Shown one piece after another: positions 1-11,060 of a stretch of 64,000 nt of DNA. Source of the stretch: Marvania coccoides (taxonomy: Eukaryota > Chlorophyta > Trebouxiophyceae > Chlorellales > Chlorellaceae); the NCBI GenBank assembly GCA_963854735.1, contig OY978107.1, positions 7,501 to 71,500 on the forward strand, read 5' to 3'. The stretch's first letter is position 1; each line of letters starts with the position of its first letter. A program made the position numbers and the translations under genes. The notes under the pieces are model-generated. The model saw only the letters and a program-made list of their open reading frames with translations, ran no database searches and was not told the origin of the DNA.

Positions 1-1634
1 CCACAAGCTTAATTAAGCTTATAAGCGCTTGACAGCCGCTGCAGCATTTCTTCTCCCCCAGGAGCACCACAAGTCGTTCTTCGCAAGCTTAAGAACACAC
101 TCAGCACGATGCGGCACCCCGCCACAACAGAACCGCGCCGAGCTGGTGGCGGACAGTCTACGCTCACGCAGACGCTTCACCAGCCGCTGCTGCTCTAGCA
201 GGCCCAAGAGACAGCCCCAGGCGAGGGCTGCGCAACTGCTGTGCACAGCCAGTTTCATCTATGCTCAGACATCAGCGGCCTGCACCCTTTTTCAGGAGGT
301 TCTTCTGCCACATCAACGCCAGCAAAATCGAGTCGCTCACAAAACGAGCTCGACCAGCCTGCAGCCGAACTCCGCCAGAATAATCGACGGCGCGGGGTCG
401 CTTCACACTCGGAGTCTACCATCCAGCGTGCATCTAGCGCAGCAGGTGGACGCTGCAGCGGTTCGGACGGCAGCCAACAGCGTCGAGAACGGAAGCACCC
501 CTACAGGTCAAGAATGCCAGCGGCTCCCCATCCAGCCAGTCGGTGGCACTCTCCTGCTGCAGATAATGAAACAGTTTAGATGCCATGCCTGAAATTCTAG
601 CCTACAAGGAAGGAAAAAAACGCTGCCAGCTGCTCTTCTCACCTCATCAACAGCGTGCTCGCCCTGCCGCCGCTGGCTCCACACCAGCATCTGTTCTTCC
701 AGCTGCTCCTGCGACCAGCAGCAGCCTCGCTGCTGCAAAAATCTGCTGCCTACGCCAACTTTTTGGCGGTTGGCGCCAAGTACGTTCAGCGGCGGCACGG
801 TCGATGCCGCGACTGGCACCTCTCAAACACAAATGCCAGCGCACGAAGAAGCTCTGCTTGAGAGAGAGAGGGAGACCAACAACGAATAAATAAAAACACT
901 CGCATCCACAGATATATCTATGTATATACAAGTCTGCCAGGGCTGGCCAATGAATTACCCACACCACCTCAACCAGCAAATTGAATACATTTGATTTATA
1001 TGTTTCAAGACAGTCCGTTTATTATAATAAACTGAAGTTTAGTATTCATTGAAAACAGACTTCACCGCAGCCACCTTTAACAAATGAATACAGACGGACT
1101 CGAGCTCGTGCTCTTCTAGCCACGCATGCCATTAAAGAAGCACCGCGAACAGCTCATTACACATCGCAATTGCAAGACAAGCAGCAACTGCACCAACGAT
1201 CTAAAATTGAGGTTAGAGTTCTCACGGAAACGCAAATCAAATCCATGGTTTTTTATGATTTTTTTAAAATACATACGCCTCTTAATTTCCCTGCAAAACC
1301 CTCCGCCGCTGTCTCAGAATTTTCTAGACATCGACTGCTTCAAAAGTCCCTCATATCCTCGTCAATTTTCACATTTTTTTCATTAATTGTTTTGAATATT
1401 CCACCTCGGTGTTGATCATACCCTCTGCCGCCGCCTGGCTGTCCATTTTGCGCATGCAAATTTCTCGACATTCCCTGGCTCGCGTGTTTTCCACGATAAT
1501 GTCTACAGTTTCGATGCCCGCCAAGACGGTGGGTAGCCTCAATTATACACCCGATGCGGCTGCTCATTTCGTGTGTTCTCGCATTGTTCCGTCAGATGCA
1601 ACAATCTCACACCTCTTTTTATTTTCGCAATAAA
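1..1634. other. left-edge stretch without a supported gene
   Basis: Several overlapping open frames exist in the first 900 bases, but their translations are rich in A, R, S and Q, show no domain, and none has convincing splice signals. The stretch is rich in GCTG/CAGC words. Bases 1000-1600 are AT-richer and look like intergenic DNA or the HSP90C 5' flank. The end of a gene lying left of the window cannot be excluded. Confidence 0.4.
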
Positions 1635-3977
1635 ATGCAGGCTGTGCGCGGCAGCGCGGCGCTGTCCCCGGCCCTTCTCGCCACCCCCGCCGCGCGCCTG
1701 GCGTCCTCCCGCTCCGGGCTTCTTCCCCAGCTGGCCCGCCCGTCGTTTGCTGCCGCCGCCCCCGTTCTCTCCTCCCGCACCCCGCGCAGCGCCCTCATGT
1801 GCTCTGCCGCCGCCCCCGCCGCTGCCGAGGAGACGTTTACGTACCAGGCCGAGGTTGACCGTCTGATGGACATGATTGTCAACAGCCTGTACTCCAACCG
1901 CGAGGTGTTCCTGCGTGAGCTGGTATCCAACGCCTCTGACGCCCTGGACAAGGTCCGCCTCATGGCGCTGCAGGACGCCACCCAGTTCTCTACCGGCAAC
2001 GACCTCGAGATTCGCATCAAGGCTGACAAGGAGTCGCGCACCATCGTGATTGAGGACACTGGCGTTGGCATGACGCGCGAGGAGCTGCTGTCCAGCCTGG
2101 GCACCATCGCCCGCTCGGGAACCGCCAAGTTCATGGAGGCGGTCAAGGACAAGCATGACGCCAACCTGATTGGCCAGTTTGGCGTGGGATTCTACTCTGC
2201 GTTCCTGGTGGCCGACCGCGTGGTGGTGCAGACAAAGAGCAACGCGGACGAGCGCCAGTGGGCGTGGGAGAGCGCGGCAGGAGCCCATTCGTACAAGCTG
2301 CGCGAGGACCCGTCTGCGGACCTGGCCCGGGGCACCCGCATCACGCTCCACCTCAAGGACGACGCCGTGGAGCTGGCTGACGACGCCAAGCTGTCGTCGC
2401 TGATCAAGCAGTACTCCGAGTTTATCGCCTTCCCCATCAAGCTGTGGGCCACCAAGCAGAGCCCCGAGCAGGTCGTGGACGAGGATGCCACCAAGAAGGC
2501 GCAGGAGGAGGCAGATGCAAAGGCAAAGGAGGAGGGCAAGGAGGCGGCGGAACCTGTGCAGCAGGTGTTGAAGACCGAGTGGAAGGACTCCACCGATTGG
2601 GCGGTGCAGAACGACAACAAGCCGCTGTGGTGAGTAACTGCTATTGCTATTATTGAAAACTAGTTCTTCCTGTTTTCTCCTTTAATGTTTTTAATCATTT
2701 CCCACATTTTTAATGCTCTTCTTAGGACCCGCTCCCCCAAGGAGGTCACCAAGGACGAGTACGCCACCTTCTTCACCACCACCTTCCGCGAGTTCGTGCC
2801 CCCGCTTGCCCACGCCCACTTCAAGGCCGAGGGCACCATCGAGTTCGCCTCCATGCTCTTCGTGCCCGGCATGGCGCCCTTTGACCAGGACAAGAACCCC
2901 ATGGGCGCCTCCCGCTCCATCCGCCTGTACGTCAAGCGCGTGTTCATCAGCGACGAGTTTGACGACGACCTCATGCCCCGCTACCTCGCCTTCATCAAGG
3001 GCGTGGTGGACTCAACCGACCTCCCGCTCAACGTCAGCCGCGAGATCCTGCAGGAGTCGCGCGTGGTGCGCGCCATCCGCCGCCAGCTGGTGAAGCGCTC
3101 TCTGGACATGCTGGCCGACATCGCGCAGCGCAGCGCAGCGCAGGAGAAGAAGGAGGGCGAGGTGGACGACTACACCACCTTCTGGGAGGCGTTTGGCCGC
3201 AACATCAAGCTGGGCGTGATCGAGGACCAGGCCAACCGCCCCGCGCTGGCCAAGCTGCTGCGCTTCCCGTCCTCCGCCTCTGGCGCCGGCATGACCTCGC
3301 TGGAGGAGTACGTGGCGCGCAAGAAGGAGGGCCAGACCTCCGTCTACTACCTGGCTGCTGACTCCAAGGCTGCGGCCGAGGCGTCCCCCTTTGTTGAGTC
3401 GCTGACGCGCAAGGGGTACGAGGTGCTGTACCTCACCGAGCCCATTGACGAGGTCACGGTCTCAAACCTGAGTGAGTTCGAGGGCATGGCGATGGCGGAC
3501 GTGTCGCGCGAGGACCTGGCGCTGGACGAGAGCGAGGACGACAAGAAGGCGCTGGAGGGCAAGGCGGCGGCGCTCAAGCCGTTGACCGACTACATGAAGA
3601 AGGTGCTGGGGGAGAAGGTCGAAAAGGTAGTGGTCACCTCCCGCCTGACCGACTCCCCCGCCATCGTGGTCGCCTCCAAGTTTGGGTGGTCCGCCAACAT
3701 GGAACGCATCATGAAGGCGCAGGCTATGGGCGACGCTCGCGGGGCAGAGATGATGCGCGGGCGCCGCGTGATGGAGATCAACCCCGACCACCCCATCATC
3801 CAGGGGCTGGCGGACAAGGTGGCGCTGGACAGCCGCGAGGCCAAGGACCAGGTGGCGCTGCTGCACGACGCAGCGGCGCTGACGGGAGGGTTCGCGGTGG
3901 AGTCGCCCAAGGACTTTGCCGACCGCATCTACGGCATGATGCGGGGGGCGTCCCCCGTGGAGGCGGAGATTGTGTAG
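1635..3977 (+). CDS. HSP90C: plastid HSP90 molecular chaperone
   Basis: Two exons, 1635-2629 and 2726-3977, joined by a GTGAGT...TTAG intron that splits a Trp codon; product 748 residues. HSP90 is a dimeric ATP-driven chaperone; this type folds stromal proteins. The N-terminus is rich in Ala, Ser, Arg and Pro, as in chloroplast transit peptides, and leads into YQAEVDRLMDMIVNSLYSN. ATP-pocket signatures are present: NASDALDK, DTGVGM, GTIARSGT and GQFGVGFYSAF. A charged Lys/Glu/Ala linker follows, then the middle domain with NVSREILQ. The protein ends in VEAEIV and lacks the cytosolic MEEVD tail, as expected for an organellar member. The start at 1635 was chosen because it begins the transit-like sequence; an upstream in-frame ATG at 1554 would add 27 residues of unlike composition. 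Confidence 0.95.
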
Positions 3978-4694
3978 GTAGAGAAGCAAAGAATGTGAGG
4001 TTTTGAATACGTTTTTCTTTCCTTTTGCAGTCTTTCCTTTGCTCTTTAGCCCATTCTTATTTTTTGATAAATATACATATTCGAATTGAATGAACTCGTC
4101 ATGCCATTGTCAATCCCCTCCCAGCACAAGTCTCGTGCTGTTTAACAATATTGCTGTAAGATTATTTCTTAGTAAATTACATTTCTATTGGGAGGCGTCG
4201 TCCATAACAGTGTGGTGAATAATAATTATAACAGCGTACAGGTGAAGATGAAGAATGAAGAGGAAAGCGGCTGAATCATCCAGGGCCTGCAGTTTTGCAT
4301 GCACCAACAAAGAACAGCAACAAGAACTAAAGCTCTATGTACCAGAGTGCAGCGCAACAAAGAAGAAGAGCCAGGAGCGCCCCTGGGAGGTCGAGCGGCC
4401 GCAGGACGAACCTGGGCGGTCTCAAGAGCTAAATATATATGTATATAGATATCTAATTGAATGGGGCTTCCATGTCTGAAAGATTGCATTCAAGGACACC
4501 ATGCCAGGAAAGGAAAAGAACGGCTGAAAGAAGAAGATTATTCGCATAAAAGGCAGTCCACAAATGTGAGAACGAAATAATATGAGGCGAGGGAGAGATT
4601 AAAAAAAAAATATAGTATTAGAATCATGCATGGTGAAGAAGTACCAGCTGTCGCAGGGACGACGGCTCATTTTACTTCCTGTATAATAGTAAGC
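3978..4694. other. convergent intergenic region
   Basis: This lies between the 3' ends of HSP90C (+) and the first bestrophin gene (-). It is AT-rich. A TGTAA word near 4154, the usual polyadenylation signal of many green algae, may serve HSP90C. No coding signal was seen. Confidence 0.4.
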
Positions 4695-6304
4695 TCACAA
4701 GGTCTTGTGAATCTCCGACCACTCCCGGTGGGGGCTAGACAGGCCTCTCTTGGCCCCGGCAGGCAACGGCGAAAACGGAGCGACGCCGTTCATGTCAGCG
4801 CCATCCCCTCCCTCGTCGCCCAGCTTGATCTGCCCCAGCGCCGCTGCCGCCGCCGCCGCTGCCGTGCGTTTGGCTGTGAGCGCCTCCCTGAGCAGCATGT
4901 AGAGGTCTGCCTCAATCTCAGCGCACATGTCGTCAAGGGGGAGCAGGCCAAAGGGCTCCTCGATCTGCACCCCCAGCTCGTCGATGCCTAGCAAAAGGAA
5001 AGCAATGGTGAGGCACAGCGGCACGGTGGCCCAACCGCAGGTGGAGTACAGGCCCAGGGGGAGGGCGGTGAGCCTGATGGAAGGAAGAAGAAGAAAGAAA
5101 AATAAGAAAATCATTATCATTGAAACGGCATGAACGATACAGCTCTGATTATTACAACGAAATCAGTAACACGAATTAGTTAACATCATTCTTCTAAGAG
5201 AAACTCGCCAGATGACCATGAAGCGCGAGGTGTGCCTGCTGTAGGACAGAGGGATGGGGGTGCGCAGGATGCGCTCGCAGCTGCCAGACGCGTCCTCAAA
5301 GAAGGTCAAATTCTCGTCCAGGCGGATGCGGTGGGACTCGCGCAGCGGGGCAGCCGCGCCCAGCTCTGTCAGCACCGACAGCGCAAACGAGGGGGCGTGG
5401 TGCGCGGACAGCAGCTGCGTCAGCTCCAGCGGGGTCAGCACCTCCCGCAGCTCCGTGCTCAGGTTGACCTTTGACGGCTCCGTGATTTGTGCTTTGAGAG
5501 CGTAGCTGTAGGCCACCACCCACCGACACATGGCGGCAGCCAGCGGCGAAATTGTGCCGGAATTGTCGCTCAAGTGACTGATCACCTGGCGCATGGTGTC
5601 TCGTGCACGGTTGCCCAGCCCAGACCACACCGTGCTGGCCTCCAAGAACCTGTCGTACGAGGTGTTGGTGCGGAACACCAGCAGCAAGGCCAGCGCGAAG
5701 GAGGTGAGGTCAAAGGGCGCGGTGGGCATCAGGAAGGAAGGGAACCCGGCCGGGAGGGACCCTTCTGCCAGCAGGTCTTCGTAGCATGCCACGCCAATGG
5801 AGACCGCCGCCACGCAGGACAGCGGCTGCGCCAGGTCGCGCACGATGGAGGACTGGAAGATGCCCAGCATGTGGCGCACGTAGCGGGTGCTGCTGCGGTG
5901 GGCGGCCCAGCGGTCAAACGTAAAGTTGAATTGCTGCAGAGGAGGAGAATATGAGGTGGCGGGGTTGAGAATTAATTCTTCGAAGAATAATACTGAGGCT
6001 ATGATGTAAATATTAAATAAAGTGAGGCTGTTGCGCTACTCACACTGCGTTCGTTAGTGCGCTCCTCCTCCTTGCGCCCGTCTGTGGCCGTGAGGATTGC
6101 GTCCTCCAACAGCATGTTCTCAGCGGCGCGGCGGTCAGGCTCAGGCGGTGCCGTTGCTGCCTCTTTGGTGGGGGTGGCATCAATTCTGCGCCGCACTTGG
6201 GCCCGTTGACGGCGTGAAGCAGCAGCAGGACGACGGGCTGAGAGTGTATGAGATGGTGTAAAGTTCAAGCTCTGCAGAAGAGTCCCGGCGAAGCGCATGC
6301 CCAC
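4695..6304 (-). CDS. bestrophin-like chloride channel, copy 1
   Basis: Three exons on the minus strand: 6304-6044, 5933-5209 and 5073-4695; product 454 residues. Bestrophin-like (UPF0187) proteins of plants and algae are thylakoid anion channels; some in Chlamydomonas are linked to bicarbonate supply to the pyrenoid. The N-terminus is Arg/Ala/Ser-rich and plastid-targeting in character. Family signatures are FRTNTSYDRF and RTPIPLSYSRHTSR. After the last exon join come the final membrane helix (FLLLGIDELG) and VQIEEPFGLLPLD, then a poly-Ala tail. The second intron starts with GCGAGT, a GC-AG intron; no GT donor there keeps the frame that matches copy 2. It is divergently paired with copy 2, 409 bases away. 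Confidence 0.88.
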
Positions 6305-6713
6305 AAATGGAGGCCCCCGTTGGTAGCCTGGAACCTTGATATATAAATGAAATTAAAATGCTCGATTTTTTTGCCAGTTTCAAGATCCCCTCCAAAAAAA
6401 TGAATTTGTTGAAAATTTATGCCAAACCAGCTTGATCAGGCCACAAGAGTGTCGCTTTGGTGTGTGGTTCTACCGAATTAACATCAACAAATGCAATGAG
6501 CCAGCGAAAGTGGTGCATTTGAGGAGGAGTCTTCCTCGCGCGCGATCGTTTCGTTAAAAACGGAGCGCAGGGCCCGACGGCAAAATACTGTATTATTTCA
6601 TTGAGGTTTACTGTGATTGTTCACACACGACACCCAGCGCTTGTGCCGTGTCGCCCAAAACGCCACATAATTCATTCAACGCAAGCCCTTTTCAAACAGC
6701 CTTATTATTTTCT
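6305..6713. promoter_or_regulatory. shared upstream region of the two bestrophin genes
   Basis: About 410 bases separate the two divergent start codons, so it must hold both 5' untranslated regions and both promoters. No TATA box or operator could be assigned. This is inferred from gene layout only. Confidence 0.4.
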
Positions 6714-8197
6714 ATGTTGAAACGAAAACCCTCCCTGGCTCCTGCATTGGTCGGGAATCACTCGCTCCCATCCCGCAGCGCACGGAGAACAGTCACAAGA
6801 GCTGCTCCTAAACCGCCCGAAAAGTCCCCTTGCCCCAACTCCGCCCGCCCCCCTAGAACCTGGCCACTGCGTCTCATGCAGTCTGTGGACGAAGACACCG
6901 GCTCAGAATACCTCTTCCGGGAGTCTTCATCCTCTGAGGACGACTCCCACCGCGCCGACGCCCGCTCCGCAAGGCTGGACCGCGATGACTTCAAAGAGGC
7001 ATCGCGCGTTCACTTTCGCACGGCGTTTGACTTTCCGCGCTGGGCAGCGCATCGCTCCACCAAGCGGTATGCCCGCCACATGATGGGAATGTTCTCTTCC
7101 CGTATGGTGAGCGGGCTGGCATCCCCGCTGATGTTTGTCGCCGGCGTGTCCACCACCGCCGGCATTTTGTTTTCACTGGGCGAAGCGGACATCATTCCCT
7201 CCCCCACCTTGGTGCTCATCGACTCCAAGATCCCCCTGCAGCTGACCTCGGCTGCGCTGGCGCTGCTGCTGGTGTTCCGCACCAACGCCTCGTACGCGAG
7301 GTGGCTCGACGCGCGCAAGGCGTGGGGCCTGCTGATCAACCGTTCCCGCGACCTGACTCGGCAGGGGCTGACGTGGCTGTCTGGGGAGGAAGACGTTGCC
7401 CTGCGCTCGCTGCTGTGCCGCTGGGTCATCGCCCTGTCCACATGCGTCAAGTGCCACCTCAGAGACGGTAATGGTGTTTTTAAATCATTGGTCCTATGGG
7501 GAAATAATGATGTTTTATTTTATCTCTAAATACAAAATATCTTCTGAACTTTGCCTGTGCTCTTCCTCTCCTCCTCCCACCCATGTCAGGCGAAGACGCC
7601 ATCGAAGAGGTCCGCGCCATGGGAGTGCTACTCCCAGATGAGCTGGAGGCGCTCACGGCAGCGCAGCACCGCCCCAACTACGTAATTCAAGTGCTGTCGT
7701 TTGCGGTCATGGAGGTCGCACGCCGGCACCCGCGGTACGGCGGCGCCCTGGCCAACATGGACGTGAACCTCACCGCCATGGAGGACATCGTTGGCACGTG
7801 CGAGCGGCTGCTGCGCACCCCCATTCCTCTCAGCTACACCCGCCACACCTCCCGCTTCATGATTCTGTGGCTCACCATGCTGCCGCTGGCGCTGTGGCAA
7901 CCCTGCAGGTGGGGTATGGTCCCAGTGTGCATCATGATCAGCTTCCTGTTGCTGGGCATTGAGGAGTGCGGCGTGGCGATAGAGGAGCCATTTTCAATTC
8001 TCCCGCTGGAGCTGTTTTGCGCCACCATCAAGGCCAATGTCGAGGAGCTGGAGGTGTGGAGCAAAGCAACACTTAGTGAGGATGGATCCAGCGAAAATGG
8101 GGCAGGCAGAAAGAAGTCTGTGCCGGCGGCAGAGCTGGTACGGAGAGCAACACAGGGACCCAAGCTGAGAAGGAAAGAAAGCAATACTAGAAAGTGA
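6714..8197 (+). CDS. bestrophin-like chloride channel, copy 2
   Basis: Two exons, 6714-7467 and 7590-8197; product 453 residues from the ATG at 6714, almost the same length as copy 1 (454). An in-frame ATG at 6648 would add 22 residues; 6714 was preferred because MLKRKPSLAPALVGNHS begins a typical basic, Ser/Ala-rich transit peptide. The shared core reads FDFPRWAAHRSTKRYARHMM, FRTNASYARW and RTPIPLSYTRHTSR, then GVAIEEPFSILPLELF. The likely role is anion conductance across the thylakoid, the same family as copy 1. The intron positions differ: this gene has no intron at the second site of copy 1. The C-terminal tail is Lys/Arg-rich rather than poly-Ala. The pair probably arose by inverted duplication. 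Confidence 0.87.
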
Positions 8198-8711
8198 ACG
8201 CTTTGTTGTATTTATTTTATTCGTGTATTTAATGCAAATAGTAATTTCATTACGGCATTCATGTTTTAATCTCTTTCTCTGTATTTCTCTTGGCATTTTT
8301 ATTCTTGTGTATTGGCGGCAGAGCCGATACAACGTAGCCGTTCCTTGTGACTGCAAAAATAGTCCTTGAATCCTGATTGCACTGGCGTTTTTTCCCTTGG
8401 TTATGTTAACAAATTGTGATAGAGCCTCTAAGGCCGACTAAACTAGATTCCCGGTTCAGGCTAACCCCCTCCCTTGGGCGCAAAATTAGGTTTCGTTCGT
8501 CAAAACCGTGCACATTGAATTTTGGCCTTTCTGAGCCCTGTGAGCCTCTAATTCATGTAAAATCGATAAATACATCATTTATCCACCTCGAAACAAGCGA
8601 GGAAGTGCCCACAGGGTGCATATTTTCAAATGGATTGGGTTCAGGTCACCATTTTCGACGGTGCACCGCGGTGTCAAGGAAATTTACAAGGAAACAGGGC
8701 CTGTGGCAAGC

Positions 8712-8786
8712 GAGGAGGAGATTGATGAGGAGGAGATTGATGAGGAGGAGATTGATGAGGAGGAGATTGATGAGGAGGAGATTGAT
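8712..8786. repeat. 15-base tandem repeat, five units
   Basis: Five perfect consecutive units of GAGGAGGAGATTGAT, in frame with an acidic EEEID translation, inside the MITE. Confidence 0.95.
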
Positions 8787-8981
8787 GAGGAGCTGAGTGA
8801 GGAGAGTGAGTGAAGGGTGGCGGCGGTATGAAAAATAGTCTCTTGTGACTCGAATTTTATTTTAAAGTGTGTTTTTATAAAATATTCCTGCATATATACA
8901 CGTAGCAGGTGTCCAGAGCACTTAAACGCACAGTTAGGGGGTTATCAGCAGCTTGACGAAGTATAACTAACGAACGAAAAT

Positions 8982-9001
8982 CCCCCCCCCCCCCCCCCCC
9001 C
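8982..9001. repeat. poly-C tract of 20
   Basis: An uninterrupted run of 20 C just inside the right end of the MITE. Confidence 0.95.
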
Positions 9002-9209
9002 AACCTCGCCCGGGGAAAATGTTAGCCTGAACCGGGAATCGGGAATCTAGTTTAGTCGGCCTAACTTGGAGGAGTCTAAAATGTCAAAGCTGCCACGTCG
9101 GATCTTTTTTCGTCATCGCCGATGCGAGTCGCTATTTCGATCAAAAGCATTTGAATAGATCCTGAATAAATTTAAAAACGCACTTATACTATAAAACTAC
9201 GGTGCTGGC

Positions 9210-10268
9210 ATGCTCACGCTTCGTCCCGAAATCACAAGATGCAATTCTATGCACCGCATCTCACCGCTGAGCTGCTTGCCGCTGTCTCCAAGGCCATTTA
9301 ACTCAAACAGTAACGATCGGAAGTTACGGAATATCACCCAAAGGTGAGCGTCTGTCTGCTGAGAGTTTGTCAAGCAAACACCGCTGTCACCTCTATGATG
9401 GATGTATGTATGTATGTGGTTTTTCCTCCTTACCCCCGCAGCTCCCTGGAGCCCCTTCAGTCTCGGTCCGAGGAGGAGTCGTTTCGCGTGGAGCCACCCC
9501 CCCATCACACTGAAGAGCCTCCAGAAGTGCCAGGCGCTCCAGCTCGCCTCCTCTCCGACGCGTTGATTGCTGCCAACGTGGCGGTGTTCGTGATGCAGAT
9601 GATCAACCCCAACGTGACTCTGCTGGGCATCAAGTCAAACGAACTCATCAATCAAGGCGAGGTGTGGCGCTTCATCACCCCTGCCTTTCTGCACGGCTCA
9701 CCCTCCCACCTCATCATCAACATGCTGTCGCTTCACTCGCTGGGACCCATCACAGAGTGGACCTGCGGGCGGGAACGCTTCATGGCCATCTACTTGCTGG
9801 CAGCGGTCGCAGGCAACGTGGCTTCCTACTTTGGCGACAACAACCCCAGTCTTGGGGCATCGGGCGCTATTTTTGGGCTGGCTGGCGCCCTGGCCGTCTA
9901 CTTTTGGCGCAATCGGCAGCTGTTTGGGTCTCGCTTTGACAGCCTGCAGCGCCGCCTGTGGCTGATCATTGCTTTGAATCTGGGCACAGGCCTGGTGCTG
10001 CCACAAATCGACGAGTGGTGCGCTTTCTTTATGACGAATCACAGTTTATTTCAGGGTTCAAATTGAATGTTGTGTGATGCCAGTCTTTCATTCTTTCAGG
10101 GGCCATCTGGGGGGACTGGTTGGCGGGGCACTGTCTGCCTTCCTGTTGGGCCCTCAGTACGAGATGTGCTTCATCAAGGGCAGGGAGGGAGTGTGGCTGA
10201 TTGACGAGCCGCCGATCGAATCGATGGCCACGCCACCCAGGCAGGTGCAAAAACCTGGGCAGCAATGA
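9210..10268 (+). CDS. rhomboid-family intramembrane serine protease, plastid type
   Basis: Three exons: 9210-9343, 9442-10017 and 10100-10268; product 292 residues. Rhomboids cut membrane proteins inside the lipid bilayer. The first exon encodes an Arg/Ser/Asn-rich leader consistent with plastid targeting. The membrane core shows HGSPSHLIINM (oxyanion His/Asn region), GASGAIFG with the catalytic Ser, and IDEWGHLGGLVGG with the catalytic His. The last motif is created by joining exon 2 (ending ...GAGTG) to exon 3, which supports the unusual GTGCGC donor. The spacing of the motifs is normal for the family. The substrate cannot be inferred. It is the only gene between the MITE and the convergent gene at 11-12 kb. 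Confidence 0.9.
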
Positions 10269-11060
10269 CGTGCAGGCGTTCTGCAAAGTGCCCAGCGGAG
10301 AGACCTGCATCTAGAAACGGATTAGCTTTGCAATAGGAAAGTATTATACGGCTGAGTACATCGGTTTCGAGCAACGATTGATTGAGTTTAGCTTCAGTAT
10401 TGCCCATACTTTTAGAGTGATAGAGGGGCCTTAGTTGCCCTTTTGTGCCGACTTTGTTGGATGTATGATGATTATAAAGCCGCTTTTTGAGAGAGAACCC
10501 ATTTTTGAACTCAAAATCTAGCAATGCTGTTATAAATTCTTAGTTTGGGGAAGAATCCACCAGCAGCGGCACGCTGAAATTGAAGGATTGATTGCTTGAA
10601 CGCCTGCGCTGTAGGAAGCGAGCTCGGGCTATTAATATTTTCCTGGAACGACGAGATCTCTCCGCACCCATGGGCATCCTGGTCAGCATCTGCATGCGAT
10701 CTGAAAAGGTTGAGCGCCTCAACAGTCTTCATTCATGACGTGCACAAAAAACCCCGCCGGACGGCGGCAGTTGAAATTCATTCCTCCCTCCATCTGGTTC
10801 TCAAGCAAGAGATAATCAAATTTACAACACTGTTCTGCAATTGTTACACGGCAACGCGGCGTATAAACTCTGAAGCTGCTAATACTTTGTGCCCGAGTAA
10901 GGGAATGTTGCGACTATTGATAGGCTGAAATTAAAGAATGCATTTATGGTAGAACGTACGTACTGCACATACATGAAATCAAGCAAAATGTTTGCTTTGA
11001 TGCATCACTGCGACAAAAGTTGTCCCCTTTTTAGCGGCAAATTCATTTCCATTACCACAC
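10269..11060. other. convergent intergenic region
   Basis: About 790 bases between the rhomboid gene and the minus-strand gene at 11-12 kb. No conserved frame, repeat or RNA gene was recognised. Confidence 0.5.

Larger units (their letters stand above)
8429..9064. mobile_element. PIF/Harbinger-like MITE with TAA target duplication
   Basis: The element spans 8432-9061 (630 bases). The left 34 bases (8432-8465) match, inverted, the right 42 bases (9020-9061); the right end has one extra 8-base GATTCCCG unit. The ends begin GGCCGACTAAACTAG. The trinucleotide TAA lies directly outside both ends (8429-8431 and 9062-9064), as in target duplications of PIF/Harbinger and Tourist-type elements. Inside are a five-unit 15-base tandem repeat (8712-8786) and a run of 20 C (8982-9001). 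No transposase is encoded. A 65-codon frame at 8616-8813 contains the repeat as EEEID units and is probably not a gene. Confidence 0.75.

Noticed and set aside
29..592. 187-codon plus-strand frame at the left edge
   Set aside because: Low-complexity translation, no motif, no splice context, and several equally long frames overlap it.
1539..2351. 270-codon minus-strand frame opposite HSP90C
   Set aside because: Antisense shadow of a GC-rich exon whose sense strand is a clear HSP90.
8616..8813. 65-codon acidic ORF inside the MITE
   Set aside because: Made mostly of a 15-base tandem repeat within a non-autonomous element; no homology or splice evidence.
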